Assembly (NCBI GenBank): GCA_963678705.1
Contig: OY783219.1
Location: 62,001 to 126,000, forward strand
DNA from: Panorpa germanica
Taxonomy: Eukaryota > Arthropoda > Insecta > Mecoptera > Panorpidae
DNA: 64,000 nucleotides
Direction of reading: 5' to 3'
In this document: positions 33,334-46,621 of the stretch, one piece after another
Layout of the letters: every line of letters begins with the position of its first letter
Position numbering within the stretch: the stretch's first letter is position 1
Translations under genes and position numbers: made by a program
Notes under the pieces: generated by a model
What the model was told of the DNA's origin: nothing
The model's database searches: none
Seen by the model: only the letters and a program-made list of their open reading frames with translations

Positions 33334-34490
33334 TCGCTAGCAAAGGAGTTAGAAGCAATCGAGCAATCTGAGAAATTGGAAACCGTCAACATCGCAGATA
33401 AGCCAATCTCAAGCTTATATAGATCCATAGGTCCAAACTCAACCAATATCTAATAATTCTCTTTTATGTGTCTCTCTTTTTCTATTCCTATTCTTCATAT
33501 TAATCTACATCCTTTTCTTATAGCATCAATTGTCTATTACGTCCTTTGTCTGTTCCATCTCTCTTTATTCTTCTTAAGCATCTCTCCCAAATCTTAAAAC
33601 AAATTCACTTTTTCCATCTCTTCCGGTTTCCAAAAACAATGTTCAAAAATATTCTGTACTACCTCTTCCGTACATTAATTATATATAGCGAAATAGTAGA
33701 ACAAATAAAACAGAACGTATGTACAATGAGTGATAGTAAATGAGGTACATGGATAGAACATGCAGCCACCTAAACAAAATTACAATATAACGGACTGGAT
33801 CAAAGAACAGGATTAAGTTCTTATTGAATCAGAAACAAAACGTTCTTCCATGTGTCTGTTTCGTAGTTTCATGTCACATGTAGAGAGGCTACAAAGAAGC
33901 AAAATTAGTTAAATTACTCTATGAACTACTTCTAGATTTACTCTATTCTCTACCTTTAGCCCCTCGTGACCTTTCTTTGCTTTCAAACATGAAGCGGTAA
34001 ATGTCATGAAACAATAAAATCATACTTTTATGAAGACAAATAAAAGATATCAACGGAATAAATGAACGGAGCTTCAAAAACAGCATGATGAAAAATAAAT
34101 TTAAAAAAAATGTTTTTTAAATCATCGACTCATCAATCCTCATATCCTCATTATTTTTTTCAAAACATTTAAACTACTGATCCAAATCCATTTCTTTAAA
34201 TGCAATTTACTGTTGCATAAACAATATACATGATAGGTTTTAAATCAAATGTTATTCAGTAGTATAAGTGCAATCATTTGTGAATGGCTTTATCTCCCAT
34301 TATGCATGTTGTATTCTTCAGTAAATTACATTTTCTATATTTTGACCCTAGATTTTGTCAATCACTTCTTTACTATTTTAAATTGGAGTCTGAGAATTTG
34401 TAAAAAGGTCAACGTCTGTATATTTTACAAATATATACTAAGTAAAATGGAATTTCTAACACATTTCTACTGGAAACAATTTAATATACA
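33334..34490. other. Unassigned AT-rich region
   Basis: The first ~110 bases have coding-like composition but no recognisable motif. The rest shows nothing I can name. Confidence 0.3.
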
Positions 34491-34519
34491 CAATTAAATC
34501 TGATTTTTGAAATGATATA

Positions 34520-36010
34520 ATTAAATTTTTTAATAGATTTGTGATACATTTTTGGTACGGTGAAAAGAAAGGAGAGAACTTTATAAGAGAAAAAGGTTTA
34601 CCACAAGGAGCCACTCTGAGTCCTTGGCTATTTAATTTGAGGACAAGAAAAATAGACAACTTTATTGATCCAGTTAATTTTTATAGAATATACGCAGATG
34701 ATGTTGTCATAGTAGTGCGGCGAAATAATGAGAAGCAAGTTAAAGTATGTATGCAAGAGGCGGCGGTCAAAACAGAAGAATGGATTGCGTTTGGTAAAGC
34801 TAGAGGCTAATCCCAATAAGACTTATTAGGAATCGGTGAGGTAGAAGAAGAAGAGCTAAGTAATATCTTCTTTTTAAATACAAATTCACCGTACAGTAAG
34901 TCAGTGATATACTTGGAATTTATGCGTGTGCTTTCAGAGGAATTCGAAAGAAATGCAGAAAAATGACGAAAATACGGCAAAAATGTGTTAAGATGTGGGA
35001 AATGGGAGGAAGAGTTAAAGCACGAGAAGTTAGTAGTTTTGAATATTGCGAATTAGGGCGAAATGCAGAGTGAAATTTTGAGATTGGGAAATAGGTGGTC
35101 TGTTGCAAACAAGGTGCAGAAATATTAAATGGAATATTTAAAAGTAAGTTGGATGACATTTGGCCGAAGCACATTAGAGTATTCTCAGATGGGTCAAAGA
35201 TGGCAACGGGGTCCGGGGAGAGAGTAGTGACGGAGTCTACTAAATAGATAATAATTTTACCGAGATATATCAATTTTTGATGCAGAGCTGGTAGCTGCCA
35301 AAAAAGCTATTTCAACAATTGAGAACAGTCAAAACCAGTGGTGGAAGCACCGGGGTAGAATGGGATTATTAAAAAAGCGGGAAATATATATCTGCTGTTT
35401 TTATATACAGTAAGAAGAAATCTAAATAGAATAAAAATGAAAGGATTCGATGTACCATTCTTGTGGATTCCTGCTCACAAACGAAACGAAAAAGCAACCG
35501 ACGCCGCACAACAAGCAGCTAGAACAGTTGTGAGTAGAGAAATTCTTATTGGCAAAAATAAAAAATAAAGTGAAAGAGAAGTGGCAGGGTATGTGGGATA
35601 ATTCATACAAAGTAAGAAAAATTTTCAATATACAGTCTTCGGTATGCGGACGTCTTTGCTGGTGGAAAGCCCAAGAACGAGACTGAGGGTAGACCTCACA
35701 TGGGCATTGGCTCATCTTAAAAGAAATCACTTGGTGCAAGAAGATACATGTAATTGTGGAGAAGATCTTCCAATGAACAGAAAGAGAGGCCTGCAAAAAT
35801 AATTTATATAGATTTATGGCAGAAAATGGAATTGTGCTGTCAACGAATATGCAGGAACTACTGAGATATCCGAGGTGGCCAGTGTGCTTAGACAGGATAT
35901 GGAATATAGCGGGTTTGAAAGTATAGGTTTCATGATAAATAAAATGTAGATGTGTAAAATGTAAATGAAATGTATTAACAAGAGCGAAAAAATTAATAAT
36001 AAAAAAATGC
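34520..36010 (+). mobile_element. LINE with reverse transcriptase and RNase H, degenerate
   Basis: Frame 34541-34810 holds RT motifs GLPQGATLSPWLFNL and YADDVVIVV (catalytic aspartates intact). Broken frames then give an RNase H: FSDGSKM...GSG near 35190-35215, FDAELVAAKKAI near 35276, and FLWIPAHKRNEKATDAA near 35455-35510. A C-terminal part follows (LLRYPRWPVCLDRIWNIAGL near 35860-35915, ending at a stop about 35925). 5'-truncated, several stops. A shorter copy of its 3' end lies at 53510-53690. Confidence 0.82.
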
Positions 36011-36735
36011 TCAGACTAATATAGAATCACTAACTAATGAAATAGACTCTGCTACAAATTGACTCTAGATAGAATACAAATGTGTCACATATTTTTTTTT
36101 TTATAAAATGAAATATGAAATTTTTCAGAAAGGTTGTGAGACTCCTTGAAGCTGTCGGTTCAGACCTTTGTGGTAGTAGCAAATACAGTATTGGTATTAG
36201 TATTAATATTAGTGGTGCAGCAACCCAGATATTTTAAAATTAATAGACTCAAGATATTCAATAGACTATATAGAATAGTTCATACTCTTCCAATACTATC
36301 TCTAGCATCTTTATTAGACTAAAATTAAAATCCATTACCGAACTTTGGTCTCAATATATTAATTGTACCTGATGCCGTATGACACGTAACCCTTTCTTGA
36401 TGAACCACAAATCGTTAAGAACCATGTAGCATAAAATAACAAATTGTACTGTTGTACTACTATCTGTATTTAGTCTAGTCTGTTCATTACAACATTTAAT
36501 TTAAGATTTTATTTTGATTTTAACATTTTTATTACAAAATAACTTACTACAAAAGGTTTTTATTAGAAGTAATAGTTAATATTATTATCATACAAAAAAT
36601 TCTTTATAAAATTGTTGTAGTACTTATAGTTTTCAATTTAAACAAACAAAAATATTTACACCTTTATTTAAAAAACGACGGTCGAATGGGAGTGGCTTAT
36701 GCCGAATTTAAATACAGAGAATACTCTTTTTACAT
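36011..36735. other. Unassigned AT-rich region
   Basis: No frame or repeat recognised. Confidence 0.3.
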
Positions 36736-36739
36736 TTAA

Positions 36740-37750
36740 CCTAAGAGAACTTTTGGCCCGGCTCAATCAGGCTATGGTTAGTGTAATGAGTAGATACCTT
36801 TCGTTGCTTTCCACAGAGAATAATTAATATCTTTGCCTGCTGAGAATTTCTGTAGATGCACACTAATAGCTAGATTTTTTACTACTCGGATATATTCTTT
36901 TAGCTTATTACTCAATCGGTTGAGAATCGACTTGTCTTGGAGCGGCTATTTTAGCATTCTTGCCATGCTCTCCGTTTTACAATTACTAGTTCTCATATCT
37001 CTGAGTGATAGCTGATGTTGTTTTTGTTATTTAGTCCCATTTTTGCCGGTTTATTTTCCCAAACTTTGTTGCTGTATATTAGTAGTAAAGAGCTCTACTT
37101 CTTTTTCCAGTTGTTTGGTAAATTTCAGGAGCACTTTTTGTTCTATAAGATTTTCAAGAGACTTCCTGAATCCGTAATCTACCCTCAATGGTTATGTTTC
37201 GCGTTGTAATCTTCACCAATGACAAAGGTTGTTTCAGGATTAGTTCTAGTACTTAAATCTTTTGTTGGAGTCCGTTTACATTCCATGCTGCAATTCTAAG
37301 ACATTCATTCATTTCATTATATCTTGCGTCGTACACGTATAAGATTTTTATGTTATCCTCTAGTTTTCTTTGTCCATCGGACAACAATTTATTCGCTGCA
37401 TTTTGCTAGTCCGTCTTGCTAAAAATGAGTACCAGTATTTCTGCCGTTGAAAGAGCTTCACTGCTCTTACGATCTTAGTTGCTTGCGCATATGTAACTTG
37501 TCGTACCTGACATTGTTTGTGTTTTTTCTCTGCCTGTTACGACACTTGTAACTTGTTCAGTTATTTTATTACGTTCTGATACGTCTTTTCTGTAGCTCTC
37601 TGGCTGCTTCACAGCCTGTATAACTTGCAGGATATTGTCCTTTGATTTAAATTTTGGGGTACTTTGTCTGCTTAATTTGCAATCTTTGGTTAGAAGTTTT
37701 TCCGCACATTTCACACAAATTGGCTCTTATTTACAGTAGCCTTGTGTGCG
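36740..37750 (-). mobile_element. Jockey LINE, ORF1 tail to endonuclease, degenerate
   Basis: Read right to left. The frame 37714-37475 begins with a zinc-knuckle remnant (KCAEKLLTKDCKLSR) typical of Jockey ORF1. Further on, 37230-37195 reads a VIGEDYNAKHNH endonuclease segment (normal form G-D-[FY]-N-A-K-H), and near 36830-36800 a NYSLWKATKG segment from the start of the RT linker. Multiple stops; no RT core. Confidence 0.65.
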
Positions 37751-38713
37751 ATTTTAGCCATCACGCTTGAACTAATTCTCATTGGTTCAATTTTAACAAC
37801 TATTTTGAGAATTGTCTTGATTAGAAATATTTTTTACACATTTTCTTTATTATCAAATGTGAGCATGAATAGAGGTAGTCACGCCTGATAGTACTTTTTT
37901 CACTAAGATAGTACTTGTTCATTTATGTGCTTCTCTTTCCATAGAATTATGACAGCATCGAGTATTCTGAATCCTCTTCTGTCTTGGTCTTCCAGAATGT
38001 CTTCTTTTGCTCATGTTTTATGTAGTCCTCTTGCCATAACTAAGTGGTCTCTCATTTTTATATTTGTACGTATACCAAAGAAGAATGTAGGAAAATAAAT
38101 GTATGTATGAACAGATAAAAAACGCATTTTCCAAAGCAATTAGGTTGCAAATAATTAACATTTCAAAATACTTTTTAGGTGCATACATCTAAATATATTC
38201 TTATATTAAAAATGCTTCTCTTAAATTAATCGCTTATTAGGGAATAATTACGGCATCTTTAAGAAAACAACATCTACATTCTCTGACTAAGCTATGACAC
38301 AAATAGGTATTTTCTGTAGATAACTTGCCAATTCCCAAACCAGCATCAACTACACTCTCTTTGACACTGACAGTGATTATACTACATGCTTCTGCTGTCC
38401 TCTATGCGGATACAAAATGTTTGTGCTGTAGAACTTTAATTATCGAGACTAAATGGGGTTCAAGTCTATGCGGAATTGTAGTTCTATTGAGGCTTTATTT
38501 AATAGTTAAATAATAATTAAATATTTATTTAAACTTTCCCAGAATTATAAATGGTAACAGCGATGTTGGGCCATATATTTGACAGTTCATTCTATTACAA
38601 TAAATATATTTGACAAATTTGAATTTGTTCACATAAGTAACACAGATATACGTTTATACATCAGACTGTACCTAACATAGCAGACAAGTGGTGAATGTTT
38701 TGTGTGGTGTGGT
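37751..38713. other. Unassigned region
   Basis: AT-rich; no gene or element recognised. Confidence 0.3.
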
Positions 38714-38800
38714 GGTTATTGAAATATTTCAGACTCCAGTGACAGATGTTAGAAGGAAACAGTAAACATCAATAACAAATACACGACTCTTGTCAGAAAC
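38714..38800 (+). repeat. Inverted repeat, left arm, flanking receptor B exon 1
   Basis: About 87 bp matching the reverse complement of 41315-41402 with few differences (shared words 'attgaaatatttcagactcc' and 'agaaggaaacagtaaac'). The arms enclose exon 1 of gustatory receptor B and part of its intron. Confidence 0.85.
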
Positions 38801-39108
38801 TTGACGCAATTTTAAATTATTTTTGTGATAACTATTACGACTTAACCAATGACCCAATTCCGGCTTGACGTTGACTTCTAGGCCACCCTGTATTTTATAT
38901 ATTAATCAGTATTAAATATATGCTATCAATAGCACAAATAATGTATAAAATATAGCTAATTTACGATCAGTCCCTCCTAATCACTATACCCTAATTATAA
39001 TCGAATTAGGAACCCATTAATTTAATTTCATTTAAATTATTTCAATTGTTTTACACAATATAAATACCAAAATACATACATCAAGAACACACCTTAAGAA
39101 TTCTTACC

Positions 39109-40144
39109 ATGTCGTTCACAAGAGAATATCCACTCAAATTACAAAAACTAGTTGATATATATGACACTATGAAACCGATTATAATAGCTTCAAAATTGTT
39201 TGGATTATGTCCAGTGAATATTACGCAAAGAAATGGAAAACGAACATTAACGGTATCGAAATTTGACTTAGCAATCAGTTTAAGCCTTCTAGCTTTTTAA
39301 GATAGCAATATGGCATACGAGTTATACAGCATTGAAAGAATTTCAATATTTTAGAGCTCCTGTTCTGATATACGTCGGCCACTTAGCCCAGATTATTTTA
39401 GGAATTTCGGCTGTAATCATTTTTACCTTAAACTATTTTATAATAAGGTTTAAATATAATTCAGTGCTTAAAGACTTAGTATACATTGATACCTGTTTTA
39501 AATCAGTTGGAGTTAATGTTTCTTATTTTAGAGTAACTTATGTTTTTGTGGCAATTGCTTTTACTTGTGTCAGTGTAATAGTTCTATCCGTAGCGTATTC
39601 TTATTACGCGTTCACGCCTTTATATGAAAACATTGAATTCGGAATAATGTTATGTGTTTGCTACTTTGTGCCGTACTTGGTCGTTACAGTTACCTATATG
39701 CAATTCGGTGCAGTCATGTTTCTAATTTATCAAAGACTTTATTTGATCAACAAATATTTAAGTGAAACATTAAGAGATAAACGCAACAGTGAAAATAACT
39801 ATAACACCAATACTAATAAAGCAACGAATATGTATGTGAATGAAAATGAAACTACCAACAGTTATGAGAAGATGAAGATAAAAATTCTGCTGTCCACTCA
39901 TGGAGAGCTGTGTGAATTATCCAATAAAGTCACGGATCTATACTGTTACAGTTTGGTTGCAGTGGATGTACTAATCTTTGTGAAGACTATATTCAAAACA
40001 TTTTTATCTCTGTTGGTATTTTCAATTCCCAGTTTCTATGGCAGTCCGATATTTAAAGGGGTCATTACCAATATAGTTTTGGATATCTTCTTTGCTGCTC
40101 TGTATTATTTCATTGTATTTAGTTGTCACAACATCACTAAAGAG
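39109..40144 (+). pseudogene. Gustatory receptor B, exon 1, one-base frameshift
   Basis: A second 7tm_7-type chemoreceptor on the same strand as A. The frame from 39109 (64 codons to a stop at 39298-39300) covers the N-terminus and the start of span 1. The rest of the exon lies one base over, in the frame that continues to 40144. The switch falls in a five-T run (39294-39298): without one T the protein reads straight through into KIAIWHTSYTALKEF and then VGHLAQIILGIS, which aligns with FGHCLQVTLGII of gene A. Further hydrophobic spans follow and a polar loop near 39770-39870. The exon ends GAG|GTAATA (40144/40145), phase 0, as in A. It is either a young pseudogene or a sequencing error in the homopolymer. 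A TATA-like 'atataaatacc' lies near 39060. Confidence 0.8.
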
Positions 40145-41314
40145 GTAATAATAAATGGTACTGTACTTTGTTTATAAAAAACTTTCTGTTATACATGTAA
40201 TTTATGTAATATAAACTTTCGTATTTTTTTATATTTTATATAATTTTTTTAAAGTCGGGCTATTTCCGATGCTGAGTTCTATATGTAAACTACTCCGCTA
40301 CTTAATAAGTGATTATATGTGCACATAATCAATTTAACTTAATAACAACCAAACCTAGAAAATATAAATCTCAGCTGTGATAGAAGCCGAAGGTATGTTA
40401 TAGCAATTAGCCTAAATTATCAATGCTCCCGCACATTGTGTGGCGCATGTTCTGTAAAATGTTCAATTTTTACTAAAAGCACACCAAAATTACCTGAGTA
40501 GTTATTCATAAACATATTATAATAAATCAATATATGTACTGGTTTTGTGACTCCATGCTCGACTTGGAGAATATCATTTTTGGAGTTATACCGCCATACT
40601 TGTAAACCGTTACAGTCAAACTACGCATGCTCCATTTTATAAAGCATATGGTCTAAATTTGTTCAATTTTTGTTTGTTTTATAAAACCGATTTTAACTTA
40701 TACAGAAAAAGTTTTTTACCTAATTTAATTTTTATTTATCGTAAAAATAATTGAAATATGTTAATGGGTTCCTTAGATATCGCATTTAACATGCAATAAG
40801 ATCAGGGCGCCGTTATTTTAAATCATCAATAAAGGAGGAAAAGCATTATTAGCTTAATATCTAAAAATGATCTACTGATTAAACATTTTCAATGTACCAA
40901 ATTTCACATTTCTATAAGAAAGTGCACTGTTCCTCAGTGCATTCTCTCTCTACTAATAAATCCAGAGTTAACATTATTCTATATACGGATCATGCCTCCC
41001 ACTCTCCGTATTATATCTCGGGAAGAGTTCATCAGACGAAAAAATGCGTGAATTCAAATTTGTAAAGAACTTTATGTTCTACAACTTTACTAACATTTCT
41101 AAATGTAATTTCAAACAAAAAAAAAGTTATCGACAAAAAACCGATATTACTGTGAGCTTTGACCTTTGAAAAATACAACTTTCGTACATGACACACTATG
41201 AGATATTTAAACACTTGTCAAATATCGAAACAAAGATTCATTCCAGTTTTTAGCTTATTACGTTTCGTTCCGTGATTTACCACTTCTACCATCTTAAATG
41301 TCTTGGCTGCGTCT

Positions 41315-41402
41315 GTTTCTGACAAAAGTCGTGCATTTGTTATTGTTGTTTACTGTTTCCTTCTAATATCTGTCGCTGGAGTCTGAAATATTTCAATAAC
41401 CC
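41315..41402 (-). repeat. Inverted repeat, right arm
   Basis: Partner of 38714-38800; lies in intron 1 of gustatory receptor B. Confidence 0.85.
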
Positions 41403-41868
41403 TCAAAATCTGTACAATACTTAGTTTCTAGTTAATATATTTAACAAACAATTAATAAATTTGTATAAATGCGACTACTGTTCATGACCTCCAAGATTAT
41501 CTCAAGTTCATTTTTATATTTTTTTATAGATTGGCGTCATAACATTGAGACTATAGTGTAATCACGCCACTTCGTAAACTTCTAATAATTCTTATTTAAA
41601 TAACGTTAAAACTCCCAATTTTGTTAACGTAATTATAGAATGCCTAACAAAGTTACAAAAATGTCTTCTTATATAAAGCGTTTTTATTTTAAAATATCAT
41701 AACATATAATTTTTTATTAAGGTGGCGTGATTCTCCCGATCTCTTCTACAAAAGGTGTTAAGGTCAATATAGTAAGGTTTCAGTGAAGACTATGTCCTAT
41801 GAGCTTTACAGTAATTTTTACATTTAACGATAATTATTTATATTAAACAATAATTATTCAATTTTTAG

Positions 41869-42030
41869 GCTAAACGTTCAGCCTGTATTTCCAACAGAAT
41901 TCTTCTATACGACAATGGACGATCTTCAACTTCTGCAAGGCTGGAATCATTCACCATGGAAGTTCTACACCGAGAACTGCAAATCGTCTTGTGTGGAATG
42001 TGTCCAATCGACAATTCACTGATATTCACT
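41869..42030 (+). CDS. Gustatory receptor B, exon 2
   Basis: 54 codons between acceptor 'ttcaatttttag' (AG at 41867-41868) and donor ACT|GTAGGT (42030/42031), phase 0 on both sides. It encodes AKRSACISNRILLYDN, ARLESFTMEVLHRELQIVL and a short PIDNSLIFT end. The pattern matches exon 2 of gene A (KRTAQ, FSLDSLHR, SFLFY), so gene B has the same exon layout. The exon is open and its splice signals are intact, which argues the gene is young or still used if the exon 1 frameshift is an error. Confidence 0.78.
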
Positions 42031-44335
42031 GTAGGTTATTGTAAACTGTATTTTGCGCATGAAATTATTTTATGAAAGCATTTATGTTTGATGTTAGACT
42101 ACTATGTATTCAGGCTCGATCACTGAACCAGAGCTATATTTTATGGGTTTTGTATTCCAAATTTATTTGATTGTGTGCTCTCATAATCATACATTATGAT
42201 GTGTTGTCAGAGATACCAAGCGGTCCAGAATGAGCGGGGTTATCCTACAAGTAAGAAATTAAAGAATTAAAATAATATAACTTACACTGTTATACTTTTA
42301 ATAGACAAATGCATCTTAAATTAAGAAGCAGAAATTAATTTATTTTAAGATATATTTTGGTCTGATTTTGTTAAAGTATTCTTTGAAATTGCACTGTATA
42401 TGTTATGAAAATTAATACACGTACAAATATGCTTTAGACCCTGTTCTAAAATTTTGTTTTAAAATGTTTTAAAATTTTCGAATTTTTAGGTATTTTCAAT
42501 GTCCCGCTGTGTCTATTTCCGTTTTATTCGTATAGTCGTATAAGGTTAAATATTTACTTCTTTTTTTATGTCTAAACATTTTCTACGCTTAGTAAAAAGA
42601 TGCATAACATAGGAATTAGCAAAATGATTAGCAAACAATTTTTCATTTTGGCTTGAGCTGGTTTGAAATCTGGCATCTCAAGGTATAGATCAAACACAAA
42701 TCACATACGATTATTTGAAACTACGAGTACTTAAATAACTCAGTATTAAAATTATACCGACGATAAATAAATTAAGTTAAAAAAAATAATAAGGAGCCAA
42801 ACGTAAGTTTTTTTTGGGAATCAAATCCTTCTCCTCAATTTCGATGATTTTTTAAAATGTTGTTAATTTAAAATATTAAAATTAAATCTTTACAAGTCTC
42901 TGAAGATCTCTCAGAAAATTTAAAAATTATCATTCAAAAACTTAAAAAAATTAAAAATATATATCTGTCTTTATCATACTACACATAAATAAGTACTCCT
43001 CATTTACTCATTGATAAATGTTTGGTACCTAATATATTAAAATCACCATCAAATTGGAAAATGAACAATTAGTGCAGCTACATTTTCACTATGGTACTTT
43101 TCTATGTTTCTTTTTTTTAGAAAAGAATGTTATACTTTTTTATTTCTGACAACTTTCACTGTCGTATGGTGTGCTATTTTCACAATCCAGCGGTACTTAA
43201 TTATTTTACCAAAAGTTTTCAATGAGATAGCTATTATTTTATTATTGATTAGCAAAAATAAATTAGTGTATAAATCATAATAAATAAATCGAATCCAAGA
43301 ATATGAAACAAATATGTTTTATATTTCGGCCTAAAGCTTTAACTAAATATTCTTGAGATATAATTTTTATTTATTAAATATATTTATATTTCGATCTGTC
43401 ACATAGCCGTTACCCAATATACGTATACTACGTATGTGCCCAGTGACACATCTGTATCTATTTTTTATTTCATTTAATTAAGTTCTGAACGGCTCTCCTC
43501 TTCAGTCTGCTGAAAATAGTCCTTAGGTTCATCAGTAATGTATTTGGATGGTTCACAACTCGGTTTTTGTATTTCACCATCCGAGTTTTAATTTCTTGTC
43601 TCACGGCAATTAAATTTGCGGAACGTATTTAACACAACATTATTTATTTTTTTTAAATACTGTTAATTTTATTGATTATTATGATATATAATTGTTTGGA
43701 ATAACAGAGTCGCAAGTAAGGTGGTCAGAGCTCTGTTAGAGACTCATCCTCGTTTGATAGTTTCACGCAGTACTTATACTGTATGCCTTATCTTTATGCA
43801 AAGCTGGCATTTCTTATATGGTTATGCATGTAATGGTCAAGCTTTAATCTTATAATGTAATGAAAGAGCTTGCAAATAGTAGTTGTAGTATTTGCTTATT
43901 ATTTATTTATTCATAGTATTGTATTTCATATTGTAATAATATAAATGCATATTCAAAGTTAACTCAGGTATCGTGGTGCAGTCTTTCGGTTGTAATATAC
44001 CATAGTGCTTCTACAATCATATGTAATGTCTAAGATTGGAATCTTTGTAAGATCTCAATGTTGCAGTTAGTTAGTTATCCATAACGTTCAGTTATCAATA
44101 AGGTAAACTCTTGTTCATTAGCCACTATAGTTTTAAGCCTTAAGTTTTGTAAATCTGTTTTCACCATGTGAGTCATCTAACCAAGTATATTCACAAATAA
44201 TTTGCTTCATTTGCTTGAGGTATTTGTACGCTATTTAGATTGACTGTGGGTATGTTTCTCGTTTGGTGGTAAACGTCACTTGTGCAGATTTAGTTTCATT
44301 TGCTTTACGCTAGTCATGAAACTAATGTGTTATGC
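42031..44335. other. Downstream of receptor B exon 2; last exon not found
   Basis: A span-7 exon ending in TY...QF is expected here. The only phase-0 candidate seen (acceptor at 42488-42489, 17 codons to TAA at 42541-42543) lacks the QF motif and is not convincing. The remainder is AT-rich without recognised genes. Confidence 0.35.
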
Positions 44336-44339
44336 TGAG

Positions 44340-45359
44340 AAGAATGATGAACTCCAGCTTGTATCAGCACACCAGCAGCCCACTAGCACCAATCTTAGAG
44401 GTACGGCATCTCTTCCAGCATATTAATCTGGACATTGTTGGCCCTCTACCACAAATCTGATGGATATACCTGCCTGGTCAATATGATAGATCGATTTTCC
44501 ATATGGCCTGAAGCAATTCCAATCAATGACACTACTGCAGAAACAATTGCAAGAGTCATTATGTCAACATGGGTAAGTCGCTTTGGCATTCCACCTTGTA
44601 TTACCACGGGTAGAGGTTCCCAGTTCGAATCCTCATTTTTTCGGCAGCTTACTTACTTACTCGGTATTCATCACATTAAAACTACGGCTTATCATCTCGC
44701 AGGAAAAGTAAAAATTGAGAGATGGCACCGTGACCTAAAGTGTGGACTAAAAACACAGCTAACCAACAATTGGATACCTCAACTACCACTGGTACTCATC
44801 GGACTTCGTTCCACTGTAGTTCTAGAATTTGACACAAGTCCAGCTGAAGCATGCATGGAACACACATTCGTTTACAAGGTGATTTTATTAATAAGCAGAA
44901 AAACATTGATACAACAGAATTACCTACTTTTCTGTTTACACTATGTGAAGCAATGAGATTGATTAGACCCATGATCGCAAAACATCATGCAAACCCAAAA
45001 ATATTCATCCATACTATATATACTTGCACACAATCACTTACGTTTTCATTACACATGATGCAATGCGTGGAACCTTACAATCTACTTATGATGGTCCATT
45101 TAAAGTAATCATCAGAACTGCTAAGTATTATACGATACAAACTGTTCGTGCCTTGCGGCCTAAAACCAGCCTGCATACTTCAACCTCCAGTGATAAATTA
45201 GGACTCATCGCCTGCACAACCATTGAGGGACCGGAGCGACCGTCAACATCAAGAGAAACGCAACACCAGAAACCTGAAAGAAAAAATAGAAAAACCACCT
45301 CAGGTCGTTCGGCCTGTTTTCCACAGAGATTCCTGGACACTTTCACTAGAAGGGGAGTA
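44340..45359 (+). pseudogene. Ty3/gypsy integrase, degenerate
   Basis: The upstream frame near 44415-44440 gives an FQHINLDIVGPLP segment containing the first catalytic Asp. A frameshift leads into the frame 44435-44956: YTCLVNMIDRFSIWPEAIPI, TTAETIARVIMSTWVSRFGIP, then TTGRGSQFES, where the second catalytic Asp is replaced by Gly, then KVKIERWHRDLK with the Glu kept, then PAEACM. Broken frames continue to a C-terminal tail ending at about 45380 next to a purine tract 'agaaggggagta' (45348-45359). Integrase joins element DNA to the host chromosome; this copy cannot. Confidence 0.88.
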
Positions 45360-45361
45360 CA

Positions 45362-45741
45362 TGTGGTGGATCACATGATCTGATATGACGTTCTGATTGA
45401 TCATCCTTAACCAATCAGAGGCGGTAAGACAAAACAACATGACCTGATATCACTGATTCTGTTTGGTCGTCTTGATCACAGAGGACGAGGACACTAGAGA
45501 CGCCATTCGGCCATTATTACAACCCCAAGCGTACCCACATATAAGTTCAATTCATAATCATATAGTTCAGTTTGCCATGTGGAGAAACAATAACTTTAGA
45601 TTACATTCTTTATATTAGCAGTTTGTGTACATATATTGTTAATAATCAGTTTAATATAATAAATAACATTTTATTCACAAGTTAAAGTGTATTTTGTGAA
45701 AGTTTCTGTACCTTGTTATAAATAAAATAAAGTTAACACAA
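45362..45741 (+). repeat. Probable 3' LTR of the gypsy element
   Basis: Begins TGTGGTGGATC right after the purine tract and contains 'aataaataacattttattc' late in the segment as a likely polyadenylation region. A right border near 'gttaacaca' is suggested but unproven. No 5' LTR partner is found in the window. Confidence 0.55.
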
Positions 45742-46480
45742 AAATGCAATTACTACAGATCCAAAAAGTAAGTGTACAAGAAAAACGATTTTCGTAATAT
45801 TATCCCTAATACATATTTTTATTTTCAGACGTTATCTGGGAGTGTTTATTTTTTGCTGATTCTAATGCAATTTCACCAAACATTTGCATAATATACAGTT
45901 TAGATACTAATGTGCTACTAATTACTACTCAAAGAAGAATTTTATTTAGTATTTTTAACTTTTGAGAATTAAGAAATTAACCACTGTAAAAGTGTTCTCA
46001 AGAAAATGAACTTAAAAATAAAAGGTAATAAAATACGTTTTTTTATAATATAAGTTTTCATTTATTAAAATTGCATAAAACAATTAATGCATAAGTGAAA
46101 AATAACTAAATAACAAAAGCTATAATAGGTTATAGTAGTAGGAACTACGGATTAAATCTGGATATCACAAACTAAAGAGAAAGGAATGTACAAAGGAAAA
46201 TAATACCTAGTTTAAACCATTATTATTTTCATATTTATTAAAATTCGCATATGATTAGAAACAGAGAAATATTTTGCTTCTTTTTAATATTCTACATTCA
46301 AAATATAGTCGATGTATCTGTATATTGTTCTTATATTCAATTCAACTCCCCCTGCCATAAGTAAATAAAAGCTCTATGTAAAGAAAATGTAGTTTTATAT
46401 TTATTTTCATTATTAATATATTAATCTATATCTATAAAGTCAGTTAAAAAGAAGAGATTATTATGTTACATCCAAATTTA
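45742..46480. other. Unassigned AT-rich region
   Basis: No gene or element recognised. Confidence 0.3.
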
Positions 46481-46499
46481 AGTAAGAAAAGATAATTTA

Positions 46500-46621
46500 G
46501 AAATGAGTCCAGCAAAATCATATCAACATCGAATCAAAAGTATTCATTGTAAAACTCCAGCTCACCTATACAAAATTAATAATAAGTCCGAAGATAGATG
46601 TCATTGTGGTGAAGAAGGAAC
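46500..46621 (+). mobile_element. I/R1-like LINE C-terminal scrap
   Basis: The frame reads RIKSIHCKTPAHLYKINNKS and CHCGEEGT, aligning with SGHSRCPAHLYKIKLKD and CRCGEEGS of the LINE at 6275-9299. Cut off exactly where an LTR-type sequence starts at 46622. Confidence 0.75.

Noticed and set aside
33258..33446. Small protein right of the BEL element (either strand)
   Set aside because: No recognisable motif; overlaps the likely end of the LTR and leader.
17854..40144. Receptors A and B as bacterial or endosymbiont membrane proteins
   Set aside because: Spliced structure, conserved Gr exon phases and surrounding insect transposons make nuclear insect origin clear.
42490..42543. Last exon of gustatory receptor B
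   Set aside because: Correct phase and length, but lacks the TY...QF signature; too weak to call.
44615..44640. tRNA-like B box in 'cccagttcgaatcc'
   Set aside because: Lies inside the gypsy integrase frame and has no A box or cloverleaf.
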